Assembly (NCBI GenBank): GCA_017654935.2 | Contig: CM065689.1 | Location: 60,857,455 to 60,921,454 of the forward strand | Direction of reading: 5' to 3' | DNA length: 64,000 nt | DNA from: Phymorhynchus buccinoides | Lineage: Eukaryota; Mollusca; Gastropoda; Neogastropoda; Raphitomidae | Shown here: piece by piece, positions 1-9,833 of the stretch | How positions within the stretch are numbered: position 1 is the stretch's first letter | Layout of the letters: each line of letters opens with the position of its first letter | Program-made: the position numbers and the translations under genes | Notes under the pieces: generated by a model | What the model saw: the letters and a program-made list of their open reading frames with translations, nothing else | Database searches by the model: none | What the model was told of the DNA's origin: nothing

Positions 1-1019
1 CAACATCGAGGAAGGCCTTGTTCAAACCATCGAGGCACTCTACAAGAACTCAAGTAGTGCAGTTCTCCTCAATAATCAACTCGGAGAATTTTTCCAAACA
101 ACAGTAGGTGTCCGTCAAGGATGTTTACTTTCTCCAGTACTATTCAACATCTTCCTGGAGAAGATCATGCAAGACACCCTTCATGACCACCATACTTCCA
201 TTTCCATTGGTGGCAGACGCTTGTGCAACCTGCGTTTTGCTGACGACATGGACCTTTTGGGCGGCAGCAAGAACAAACTCCAAGAACTCACTGACAGTCT
301 TGTGAACAGCGCTGGGTCATACGGAATGGAAGTTAGCCATGAGAAAAGCAAAGTTATGGTGAACAGTGTGAATGACAACACCGCTGATATCACTATGAAC
401 GGTCAAAAGTTGGAAGAGGTGAAGAACTTCAAGTACTTGGGAGCACTTCTGTCCAAAGATGGCAGCTGCACCGCAGAGATCCATCAGCGGATTTCACAAG
501 CTACAGCAGCTATGTCTAGACTGAGCAGAATTTGGAAAAGCAACATCAGCTTCACTACATAGTACAGACTCTACCAGTCACTCGTAATCACCATCTTTCT
601 CTATTGGTGTGAAACATGGACTCTGCTGGCTGACTCAGAGAGAAAAATTCAAGGTTTTGAAACAAAACGTCTGAGAAAACTGTCTGAGAACACAAGACAA
701 ATGAATATGTCCGCAACAAGATCGCAGAGCTGGTTGAGCCACAATAACACCTTTTGATGACAGGTACATGTCGCAAGCTCATCTGGTTTGGCCACGTCAA
801 CCATCACGAATCCTTGTCGAAGACAATTCTCCAGGGAACCGTGGAAGGGGGCCGCCGTCGCGGTCGACAAAAAAAGAACTCGGTCGACAATATCAAAGAA
901 TGGACCAACATGAACATGAATGACCTGATCCCGGCCACCCACCAGAGGCAGAACTGGAGAATGTTGTCTGCTGCTGCTGCCCATCAATCCCCCCAACGAC
1001 CACAGCAGTCAAGGGACTA
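1..1019 (+). pseudogene. RTE-like LINE reverse transcriptase, C-terminal half, decayed
   Basis: The translation shows reverse transcriptase motifs in order: RQGCLLSP, then LRFADDMDLLGG (the YADD-type catalytic box), then FKYLGALLSKDGS. After an in-frame TAG at 560-562 the family C-terminus continues (YRLYQSL, CETWTLL, LIWFGHVNHHESLSKTILQG, GGRRRGRQ, ending PQQSRD and stop). A second break lies near 680-755, where bases present in the right-hand copy (39955-39980) are replaced or missing. The element is inactive. It belongs to the endonuclease/reverse transcriptase LINEs abundant in molluscs and amphioxus; the RTE assignment is by recalled similarity. Confidence 0.88.
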
Positions 1020-1036
1020 ATGGAAAGGAAAAGGGT

Positions 1037-1715
1037 TAACTGCAGAATGTATCAGTTTCTTTAAAGGGTATGCACATGTTTGTATCATTAACTACAGAAT
1101 GTATCAGTTTGTTTAAAGGGTATGTACATGTTTATATCATTAACTACAGAATGTATCAGTTTCTTTAAAGGTATGCACATGTTTGTATCATTAACTACAG
1201 AATGTATCAGTTTGTTTAAAGGGTATGTACATGTTTGTATCATTAACTACAGAATGTATCAGTTTCTTTAAAGGGTATGCACATGTTTGTATCATTAACT
1301 ACAGAATGTATCAGTTTCTTTAAAGAACATGCACATGTTTGTATCATTAACTACAGAATGTATCAGTTTCTTTAAAGGGTATGCACATGTTTGTATCATT
1401 AACTACAGAATGTATCAGTTTCTTTAAAGAACATGCACATGTTTGTATCATTAACTACAGAATGTTTCAGTTTCTTTAAAGGGTATGCACATGTTTGTAT
1501 CATTAACTACAGAATGTATCAGTTTCTTTAAAGAACATGCACATGTTTGTATCATTAACTACAGAATGTATCAGTTTCTTTAAAGGGTATGCACATGTTT
1601 GTATCATTAACTACAGAATGTATCAGTTTCTTTAAAGGTATGTACATGTTTGTATCGTTAACTACAGAATGTATCAGTTTCTTTTAAAGGCATGCACACA
1701 TGTTGTATCATTAAC
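1037..1715 (+). repeat. 52-bp tandem array at the LINE 3' end
   Basis: About 13 units of 52 bp, each with TTAACTACAGAATG, a CAGTTTCTTTAAA block and a GCACATGTTTGTATCA block. It starts just downstream of the LINE stop codon and probably began as the 3' UTR or tail of that LINE. Units alternate between GGGTATGCAC and GAACATGCAC variants. Confidence 0.92.
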
Positions 1716-2690
1716 CCGTAGCCCCCCCCACACTCCAGCCCCCGCTCCCGCCAGCCCCATCCCTCCTCCCCTCCCTCCCCCCATCAACCCCACCATCCCC
1801 CTCCTATCCTCCCCCCCCTCCACGCTCACAGCTCGTGCGCTTTGTGGGTAAAGTGTTTGTTGCCGCGCGAGCGAGGGGAATGGGGGGCTTGAAATAGATA
1901 GGATGAATTATCTTAATAATAGCACGTATTGGACGAATCCCGTTTCGCCGACTATTCACGAAATTTAATCGGTGCATATCGCGTGTGTTTATGAACGGAT
2001 GCTGTTGCAATTTTGCACGACGATAGTCACGATCCCTGGTCATGCACGTTCCAAATCTCGAGTCAATGTCGGTTCTGGTTACGCCGTGGTTTGTGTGAAA
2101 AGGTGAAGCGGCGTATATCGCGCGCGTTTTTGAATCGATTCGCTTCCGGTTTGGCACACTGATAGTCAACGTCCCCGGTCATCTACCGTCCAAATTCGAA
2201 GGCAATCCGCCCAGAAAAACCGGAGATACGGGCGTCGAGAGGCCGGTTATAAGGCCCCATTTCCCGTTGGCGCTGCTCTGAAAGTGACGCACTCTCCCGA
2301 TTCTCTTCAAATTTACCTGCCAGGCTTTGCCCTGGCCATAGCAAGCCTGGACAGCGATTCGGTTAAGGAAAGAAACGGCGGAGTTATTCGTAAAAAGGTG
2401 AAGCGGCGTATAGCGCGCGCGTTTATTGAATCGATTCGCTTCCGGTTTGGCACACGGATAGTCCCCGGCCCCGGTCATCTACCTGCCAAATTCGAAGGCA
2501 ATCGGTCCAGAAACGCCGGAGATACGGGCGCCGAGAGGTCGGCGGATGCGCGTTTCGCGCGCATTTGCGAAACCGCGCAAATGATACGGCCGCCTCGGTT
2601 GCCGTTGTCATCGCCCCGTTATGGCTCACAGCAAATTTGAAGCGATTCGGTCGAAAAACGGCGGAGTTATAAGGCCTGTTTTGTGTTTCA
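1716..2690. repeat. C-rich tract and degenerate ~290-bp GC-rich repeats
   Basis: A C-rich stretch (about 1722-1825) is followed by diverged direct repeats of roughly 290 bp. The phrases GTGAAGCGGCGTATA, CGATTCGCTTCCGGTTTGGC, TTCGAAGGCAATC and CGGCGGAGTTAT recur at about 2104-2397 and 2398-2675, with a weaker relative upstream near 2003-2100. No gene is recognised. The same block is at 40940-41895. Confidence 0.75.
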
Positions 2691-2691
<1 letters not shown>

Positions 2692-2724
<33 letters not shown>

Positions 2725-2725
2725 A

Positions 2726-2786
<61 letters not shown>

Positions 2787-2848
2787 ACACACACACACAC
2801 ACAACACACGCACACGCGCACGCACACACACACACACACACGCGACAC
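2692..2848. repeat. CA/GT microsatellite
   Basis: Nearly pure CA dinucleotides with a few GC interruptions. The His/Thr or Cys/Val reading frames across it are artefacts. The copy at 41906-42089 is longer. Confidence 0.97.
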
Positions 2849-2875
2849 ACTTGGCTTTTTACTATATGATGATTG

Positions 2876-3905
2876 GTAACACACCCAGACGCAGTTAGGT
2901 AAGTGCAACCCTAAAACAGTAAATGTCAATGTCAGACAAGTATTTCTCCGCTTCAAATACTGATTTGAATGAACCATGCAGATTATGTCGATCTTTCCCA
3001 TTAGTAGATGCATGCCAGTCCTGTATGAAAATGTCAACTAACCTCTGCTTAAAAGATGCTAAGAACATTCTAACATCTCCCACTCCCTGATACACCCATA
3101 CAAACTGGAAACCAGTGGTACAAAGAATGAGTCTGATGTTTGTCACCCGACAAACCTTTCCATTTTCATCCATGTTGTAGAGCATTCTGTATGCTTGATT
3201 TGATAGTCTATTATCTTGAAGTTGAATAAAACGAAACCAATATTTCAGACATCTTAACTGTTAACATACAGTGGAAACCTACCGAGCTCAAAATAGACTA
3301 ATTTATTTGGTGTGCACATAGGAACCCACAATATCGTTTACATGCCAGGAGATGTACTTTTTCTATGTTCTCTAATTTTGTGTGACCCCATATTTCGGAA
3401 CTGCACATAAGAATTGAGAGAACTTTCGCGTCAAAAATTTTAAAGAAGGTTTTCTTGGTCATTTCTTTAAATTTTTGAAATGTTCTGCAAAGAAAATGGA
3501 CAGCTCTTTTACCTTTGCTGACTAAAGGGTCAGTACCCTGTTTACTACTAAATGTGGTTGAAAAAGTGTATCCAAGATAGTTATATCTGTTTACTATTTC
3601 TAGCTCATGGTTGTCATAAAGCCACTTTTCATGTTTGGAAAGATAGCCGCCCTTCCTAAACACCATTACCTTAGTTTTATCTCTATTAACTTCGAGTTTT
3701 AATCTTTCACAACATGACTTTAAAACATTCAATTGATGTTGTAACCCTGAAGGTGTTGACGCTAATAAGGCGATCTCGTCAGCGAATAGAAGAATGAAAA
3801 GTTCTAATAGATCAGGTAAGAGTTGTATTCCGTGTTTGCCCGTAATTGAGATATGAGTAGCGATTTCGTTGATAAAAAGAGAAAAAAGCGTTGGACTGAG
3901 TCCAC
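2876..3905 (-). pseudogene. LINE reverse transcriptase remnant with C-terminal region
   Basis: Read on the minus strand, reverse transcriptase sequence enters near 3905 (CGLSPTLFSLFINEIATH), reaches an altered catalytic box with Glu in place of the second Asp of the FADD motif (FADEIALLAS), then RDKTKVMVFRKGG, YNYLGYTF, and the C-terminal segment SSEIWGH...YCGFLCAHQIN. After a stop, the downstream part RYWFRFIQLQDNRLSNQAY, SFKQRLVDIFIQDWHAS and [20 protein letters not shown] matches the C-terminal region found in molluscan LINE ORFs. The element is broken by stops and loses its 5' part at the 63-bp array. The box substitution is shared with the copy at 42115-43150. Confidence 0.82.
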
Positions 3906-4300
3906 ACCCTTGACTTCCGGCCGCCTTCCAGCCGTCATCTTGCGGCCCCCCAAACCGCCATCTTGCGCCCCCAGCACTTCCGGACGCCTTCCAGCCGCCA
4001 TCTTGCGGCCCCCCAAACCGCCATCTTGCGCCCCCAGCACTTCCGGACGCCTTCCAGCCGCCATCTTGCGGCCCCCCAAACCGCCATCTTGCGCCCCCAG
4101 CACTTCCGGCCGCCTTCCAGCCGCCATCTTGCGGCCCCCCAAACCGCCATCTTGCGCCCCCAGCACTTCCGGACGCCTTCCAGCCGCCATCTTGCGGCCC
4201 CCCAAACCACCATCTTGCGCCCCCAGCACTTCCGGCCGGCTTCCGGCCCGCATCTGGCGCCCCCCAAAACCGCCATCTTGCACCCCAACCGCCATCTTGA
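3906..4300. repeat. 63-bp GC-rich minisatellite
   Basis: About six units, each with CGCCTTCCAGCCGCCATC, TTGCGGCCCCCCAAACCGCC and CAGCACTTC. Unit starts at 3918, 3981 and 4044 give a period of exactly 63 bp. Because 63 is divisible by three, long open frames run across it on both strands; they are not genes. It abuts the truncated 5' side of the LINE remnant. From 4305 to 4440 shorter repeats of TTATCGGATTATGA and TTATCAGATTATGA type follow. Confidence 0.93.
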
Positions 4301-4638
4301 CTCCAACCGTCACCCTTATCGGATTTTGACTCCCTTATCAGATTATGACTCCCTTATCAGATTATGATGTCACCCTTATCGGATTATGACTCCCTTATCA
4401 GACTATGACGTCACCCATATCGGATTATGACGTCTCTGCACCCCCCTGAACCCCCCTCTATTTCCCTCTTAGATGGGGGGTGGAGATAAGAATGTGACTC
4501 AGTTCTTCCCTCATATACTACTACTCATTGCGATATTCGAATTTGCTCACATGAACGTAGATCTTGTTCTTGAAAACGTTGACAGTCAGGAACTTGTCTT
4601 TGCCAACTTCAAAAAATGTCTCCCCTGTCAAGGGTCTA

Positions 4639-5560
4639 TCAGCTGTAGTGGTGGTGGTGGTCCCACCGAAAGGTTAAACGTTGTTGCCTTCTCCTTTCTT
4701 GCAATGGGGGCAGGTTGAGGTCTTGAAGCATGGCAGTGACACAGCCTGGGTTGCGGGACCGGTAATCTCGCTTGATGAACCTGGCTGCCCTTCGCTGGAT
4801 GCCTTCTAACTTGTTGATTTCGCCTTGCGGGTATGGGTCCCAGACGGTGGAGCTATACTCCAGGAGGGATCTAACAAGTGAGACATAAGCGTTCTTTCGG
4901 CAGTTTTCAGGACAGAAGCGTAGATTCCTTCGAAGCATGCCCAGGCTGGCGTTTGCTTTCTTGGCGATCTTGTTTATGTGGGCTGTCCAGGACAAGTTGC
5001 TACATAGCTCTACTCCGAGGTAGGGGTAGTTGTCAACCTGTTGCAGTATGTGGTTTCCCAGCTGGTATAGGTATGGTGATCTATGCCGCACACTCATAAT
5101 GTAGCATTTCTTGGTGTTGAATCTCATGCCACACCCTTCAGCCCACGTTTCGAGTCTCTTCAGGTCGCCTTGCAGGGTTTCATGGTCTGCCTGTGTCCTT
5201 ATTTCACGGTAGAGCAGGCAGTCGTCTGCAAAGAGCCTGATGTTGGATTTGACAGAGGCCAGGAGGTCGTTGATGTGGCATAAGAATAGTATGGGGCCAA
5301 GAATGGTGCCTTGGGGCACGCCAGATTCCACAGTGACTTGGTCGGACAATTTTCCTTCTACCACCACCTTCATACACCTTTGGGTGAGGAAGTTGGTGAG
5401 CCACTGGTAGAGGGGGCCTCTTATGCCGTAACTCTCCAGTTTCTCCAACAGCTTTGAGTGGGGCACGGTGTCGAATGCCTTCGAGAAGTCCAGGATCGCG
5501 ATGTCCGTCTGCACGTTCTTCTCAAAGCTTGAGCACAGGCCATGGAGGGTAGTGACCAGT
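4639..5560 (-). pseudogene. CR1/jockey-group LINE reverse transcriptase, 5'-truncated
   Basis: A long open frame (291 residues from the first Met at 5514) holds the reverse transcriptase palm: DFSKAFDTVPHSKLLEKL, VPQGTILGPILFLCHINDL, the catalytic box RLFADDCLLY, FNTKKCYIMSV, YLGVELCSNLSWTAHI, then the thumb and C-terminal end ARSLLEYS-like and RRAARFIKRDYRSRNPG. The endonuclease and fingers are missing upstream, as expected for 5'-truncated LINE copies. This copy is open to its stop, unlike its duplicate at 43892-44820, which carries a frameshift. It is unlikely to be mobile. Confidence 0.9.
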
Positions 5561-5804
5561 TGTGCATGTTATGATCCTAGTAAGTGCGCATGTCTGTAGC
5601 ATATGTTCCTATTATCTGATATTGTAAAATTGTCAATTGATTACTTGTCTAACTATGATTCATGTGTGTGAAAGGAAATGTGAGAATGTTGATTTATATT
5701 TCACGTCCTCGTTCATTGGATTTGCTACATTTCTCCTTCTTCCACCACCCCCCCCTTTTTCCCTTTCCCCCCGGTTAAGTGCCCACAATCAACAATTTTT
5801 GCCT
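5561..5804. other. Intergenic stretch, nothing recognised
   Basis: A/T-rich sequence with a C/T-rich patch at 5735-5775 that is missing from the duplicate near 45005. No coding or RNA feature could be supported. Confidence 0.5.
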
Positions 5805-6105
5805 TGGAATGAGGCTGTGTCAGACCAAGTGACATAAAGCTAAAACGCCAAGGCTACATCAAAATGTTGTTATGCTCTGAATGGTTGTGCGGGGATTGTC
5901 CTATAAGCCATGACAAGCTCCCAGCATAACATGATCAGTCTAAAATCCCCCGAAGACGGAGTGTGGCTGCCCACATGGCGAAGTAATCAAAAACGGTCAC
6001 ACACGTAATGTTCTCATCCCTAGCTGGTGCATTTGTACCAAAGTGTTCAAGTGCTCTGGCTGTTGGGATGATCCCTGGAGTCGTTAAGCCAGGGAACAAC
6101 AACAA
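5805..6105. repeat. SINE-like dispersed repeat (~290 bp)
   Basis: The same sequence occurs at 45045-45335 (within the duplication) and independently at 62005-62275. Shared landmarks are TGTGGCTGCC, GTAATCAAAAACGG, CACACACGTAATGTTCTCAT, CCTAGCTGGTGCATTTGTAC and ATGATCCCTGGAG. Length, dispersal and lack of coding potential fit a short interspersed element. No clear tRNA-type A and B boxes were identified, so the class is open. Confidence 0.7.
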
Positions 6106-6290
6106 ACAATCAACAATTTGACTATTTCGGTCGAAAACATAAAAATATACAATATTAGAAGGATGACACAGAGAGAGAATGGAATGACGTCGGCATTAAA
6201 GTTCCAATGTTGGCAACCCGTTAATGGGTTCTTTATGGGTGTAACTGATGTGGGTTTTGAAAATAATTAATTGTGTCTTTGTTCTTTCAG

Positions 6291-6427
6291 TTTGTGAAAA
6301 CATCACACCACGATGAGACTGACCAGAGGTCTGAGGTGGTTGCGCAATCTTCCTCATCGTCTCCGCATTCTTCCAGTTCCTTCACTCGTGCAGCAAAAGA
6401 GGAGGGACATGCTGAGGCTGATCTCAG
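6291..6427 (+). CDS. Penultimate exon of an unrecognised gene, left copy
   Basis: A pyrimidine-rich acceptor (TTGTTCTTTCAG) precedes the exon and a GTGATG donor follows it. Within 137 bases one frame is open (FVKTSHHDETDQRSEV, a serine run, then AAKEEGHAEADL) and ends with two bases of a codon, which the next exon completes. The composition is acidic and Ser-rich, suggesting a disordered stretch. No domain is recognised. The duplicate at 45521-45657 differs by one His/Arg change and one synonymous change. Upstream exons were not found. Confidence 0.5.
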
Positions 6428-6664
6428 GTGATGTCCAGTTTTACCTCTTCTGCTGCACTCTCTTTTCATGACTGCGTTTTGCGGGCTTTCGTTTTCAGCA
6501 GAATTCCAAAGCAAATAAATCCTGCGATTATAGCTTAAAAAGAGTAAAACTCTTTGTGATTATCTTCGTACTGTGCTGTCTCTCTGTCTGTTATATGTTT
6601 CTTTAAAACGCAAATAGACTAATTAAAGGTTATAGTTTTTTTATGATTGCATGTCAACTTGTAG

Positions 6665-6815
6665 GAAAGTGATGATTTGCCAAGTCATCAAGTTATATCA
6701 AAGTAACGTCATGTGCAAAGAATACAAAGAAGCAAACTGTGTGCCACTCTGTGGTTTATGGTATGACCTCCAGATAGCAGAGGAGACAGCTGCTATTCTG
6801 AAGAACTGGGCCTAG
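6665..6815 (+). CDS. Terminal exon with stop of the same unrecognised gene, left copy
   Basis: The exon follows an AACTTGTAG acceptor. Its first G completes the AG left by the previous exon (AGG, Arg). The frame then runs open for 49 residues, VMICQVIKLYQSN, CKEYKEANCVPLCGLWYDL, QIAEETAAILKNWA, to TAG. The two exons together give 95 residues with no internal stop. Four cysteines lie in the middle. No family was recognised. Phase agreement across two splice sites supports a real gene end, but a chance pair cannot be ruled out. Confidence 0.5.
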
Positions 6816-7309
6816 AATTGTTTGTATTGGCAAAGCCTATCCCAAGTTACATCCCCACTCTATCGGCTAAGAGGAGCTTAGTACAACTGACGCTGTGTAA
6901 CAGTGTTTCCCACAAGGAAATATTGTGAGGGTCTTAAGGACCCTCTGAGCAAAATGTCAAGGGTTGTTTTCAAATGTGTAAGGATCCCCGAGCAACAGTT
7001 GGGTGCCGTGTGCTGCGCTGACGATAGTGATACCTCCAGGGTCGGCGCCGTCAATGATCTAGTGAGTGAGAGATTGAACGTGGTCTTTGAAACACGTGTG
7101 CATCCCTGGGATACACAGTGCAGAAATGAAAGAGTCAATTGCTGATTTTAGTGCTTCAGGGACGCGCAACATTATGGGAAACACTGATGGAAGTAGGCTA
7201 CTCCAAAGTCCAACGAATCTCCTTGGCTGCAGCCCCCAGAGCCGCTGCCCCCTAGTGTGACAGTGATACTGAGTGATAGTCTTCCACCACAGGCTAACCT
7301 GGCCCCTCG
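6816..7309. other. Possible 3' UTR and spacer, nothing recognised
   Basis: This follows the stop codon of the two-exon gene and is conserved almost perfectly in the duplicate (46046-46539). Short open frames exist on both strands at 6878-7145, but none shows a recognisable motif. No polyadenylation signal stands out. Confidence 0.4.
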
Positions 7310-7790
7310 TTGTCCATGACGGTGGACATCCTTTACTTGTGCAGCTCTCACGTTACTGTTGGCTCCACATCCTTGATCTGTCAGTTTCCCTTGGTATCCA
7401 TGACGATGGACAGCCTTTATTTGTGCAGCTCTCACGTTACTGTTGGCTCCACATCCTTGATCTGTCAGTTTCCCTTGGTATCCATGACGATGGACAGCCT
7501 CTATTTGTGCAGCTCTCACGTTACTGTTGGCTCCACATCCTTGATCTGTTTCCCTTGTTATCCATGACGATGGACATCCTTTACTTGTGCAGCTCTCACG
7601 TTACTGTTGGCTCCACATCCTTGATCTGCTTCCCTCGTTGTCCATGACGATGGACATCCTTTACTTGTGCAGCTCTTCACGTTACTGTTGGCTCCACATC
7701 CTTGATCTGTCAGTTTCCCTTGGTATCCATGACGATGGACAATGCCTCTATTTGTGCAGCTCTCACGTTACTTGTTGATCAAAACCATCA
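7310..7790. repeat. 77-80-bp tandem array, left copy
   Basis: About six units, each with TCCATGACGATGGACA, TTTGTGCAGCTCTCACGTTA, CTGTTGGCTCCACATCC and TTGATCTG. Lengths vary because some units carry a TCAGTTTCCCTTGG variant. After 7790 the sequence decays into non-repetitive DNA and a CA-rich patch (8075-8290). Confidence 0.92.
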
Positions 7791-8494
7791 TTGATACTGG
7801 CAGTTTCAATTTGGATCATTGGACGTGAGACAGCATATATTGTGCAGCTCTCCGTTACTGTTGGTTCCAATCTTGATCGTTTCACGTGTTATGACGACAG
7901 GTCGGCCCCACAAGGTGGATATCAACTGCCATTCTGACGTGAAGTGGAAACTATGGAAAAACACGCTGGGTCAGAAGACAGAAACATCGTGTCAGCAGCA
8001 CGGAATTCGTTTGATCATTTACTGGGTTGTGCAGAACTGTGAAATGGTTGTTTTAAAAATATGGAATCATGCTTTGACACGCCACACCCCCCACACAATA
8101 TACACCTATATTACAATGCTCTCCACTACCGTCTAACCCCCCCACTTCTCTCTCTTAAACTAATCAAACAAAACATACACGCGCGCGCGCAGCACGCCGC
8201 ACGCACGCACGACAGCACAAAACGCAAACACAAAACAAAACACACATACATAACACAACACAGCGCTGCGCACACTAATAATCATCAAGCATAAAATAGA
8301 GTTAGGACCAAACGAAATGGGGCCTATTTATTTCACATTCCTGAAAAGTTCCAAACAATAGAAAAACGTCATTTTAAGGATTTAACATAGTAAAAAACTA
8401 ATTCAGAGCCTGCGCAAGGAAATGCAAGAGAAAACCATATTATTAGCAATGTGTTATGAGGCCTTAGTTAGCGCAATTACATATATATGTGTTT

Positions 8495-8994
8495 NNNNNN
8501 NNNNNNNNNNNNNNNNNNNNNNNNNNNNNNNNNNNNNNNNNNNNNNNNNNNNNNNNNNNNNNNNNNNNNNNNNNNNNNNNNNNNNNNNNNNNNNNNNNNN
8601 NNNNNNNNNNNNNNNNNNNNNNNNNNNNNNNNNNNNNNNNNNNNNNNNNNNNNNNNNNNNNNNNNNNNNNNNNNNNNNNNNNNNNNNNNNNNNNNNNNNN
8701 NNNNNNNNNNNNNNNNNNNNNNNNNNNNNNNNNNNNNNNNNNNNNNNNNNNNNNNNNNNNNNNNNNNNNNNNNNNNNNNNNNNNNNNNNNNNNNNNNNNN
8801 NNNNNNNNNNNNNNNNNNNNNNNNNNNNNNNNNNNNNNNNNNNNNNNNNNNNNNNNNNNNNNNNNNNNNNNNNNNNNNNNNNNNNNNNNNNNNNNNNNNN
8901 NNNNNNNNNNNNNNNNNNNNNNNNNNNNNNNNNNNNNNNNNNNNNNNNNNNNNNNNNNNNNNNNNNNNNNNNNNNNNNNNNNNNNNNNNNNNNN
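8495..8994. other. Assembly gap of exactly 500 N
   Basis: A run of N from 8495 to 8994. The round length suggests a gap of unknown true size. By alignment with the right-hand duplicate it opens about 140 bp before the position matching the first visible methyltransferase exon (47875), so missing exons of gene copy 1 may lie here. Confidence 0.99.
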
Positions 8995-9323
8995 ACCAAA
9001 GTTACAGCACCCCCGGGAGGCCATTAGAGTGACATCTCTTTGAAGAAGCGGAGAGCCCAGTACGTGGAGCAAAAGAGGTCTGACAGCCACCCTCAGCTCT
9101 TGCTTAAAAGTATGCCAGACGACCCCCTAATAGCGGTTTAATCCTTTTACAAAACATAGATTAAGGTCATTTACAAATTCCTTTTAAAAGCTAATGGTTC
9201 AAAAGAAGAGAAACTCTTCAAATAACCTGCAAGCATCAAAGGAAAAAACAGAATCGCAATACAACGAAACAGCCTAACAACTTGAACCATCTTCATTGTA
9301 AAAAACAATACGCCCAGGAAACC

Positions 9324-9540
9324 TTATCCCCACTTTATCCACTTCACGGGTTACCAATACCCATAGTGATTAACATAATGTACTACTAAGAGCTGATCCC
9401 CACTGTATCCACTTCACGGGTTACCAATACCCATAGTGATTCACATAATGTACTACTAAGAGCTGATCCCCACTGTATCCACTTCACGGGTTACCAATAC
9501 CCATAGTGATTCACATAATATACTACTAAGAGCTGATCCC
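9324..9540. repeat. 70-bp triplicate
   Basis: Three near-perfect units containing CACTTCACGGGTTACCAATA, CCCATAGTGATT and TGTACTACTAAGAGCTGATC. The surrounding 9000-9320 and 9541-9830 show no gene. Confidence 0.9.
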
Positions 9541-9833
9541 TTCCTCATGGCGTACTTGTAGTACTCTTAAGCATTCGCCCCTTGTTTCCAAAATAAACAT
9601 ATTTTAGCACTCCAACACATTTAACACCCACACAGGGGTTCATATACAAATGAACCATAAAGCATGAACTTATGAATACATGCTATCAAAATTCCAAACT
9701 GAATTTTACCAAACACTAACAATGTCAGTGCCCAAAAGTTGCATTACATGAAATGAGCCATTCTTTATTCAAGTACAATTATTTATGTAAATAAATTCAC
9801 TCCTATTTAGAAAAGAAAACTGGCACCTTATCC

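Larger units (their letters stand above)
1..8494. repeat. Left copy of a large near-identical duplication
   Basis: From the first base of the window to the assembly gap, this segment matches 39277 to about 47740 in the same orientation and order. It carries a LINE fragment, 52-bp repeats, GC-rich repeats, a CA tract, two minus-strand LINE remnants, a 63-bp array, a SINE-like repeat, two exons and a 77-80-bp array. The offset is 39276 at the start and 39230 at the two exons, so only small indels separate the copies. The left edge is cut by the window and the right edge by the gap, so the true ends are unknown. It may be a recent tandem duplication or a falsely retained haplotype. Confidence 0.93.

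Noticed and set aside
2423..3037. Cys/Val or His/Thr frames around CA/GT tracts, and Ser/Leu or Arg/Glu frames around GA/CT tracts throughout the window
   Set aside because: Translations of dinucleotide microsatellites.
3804..4367. Gly/Arg- and Pro-rich frames on both strands
   Set aside because: Produced by the 63-bp minisatellite; equally open on both strands and changed in structure in the duplicate.
8422..9090. Open frames made almost wholly of unknown residues
   Set aside because: They read through the N gap and have no sequence support.
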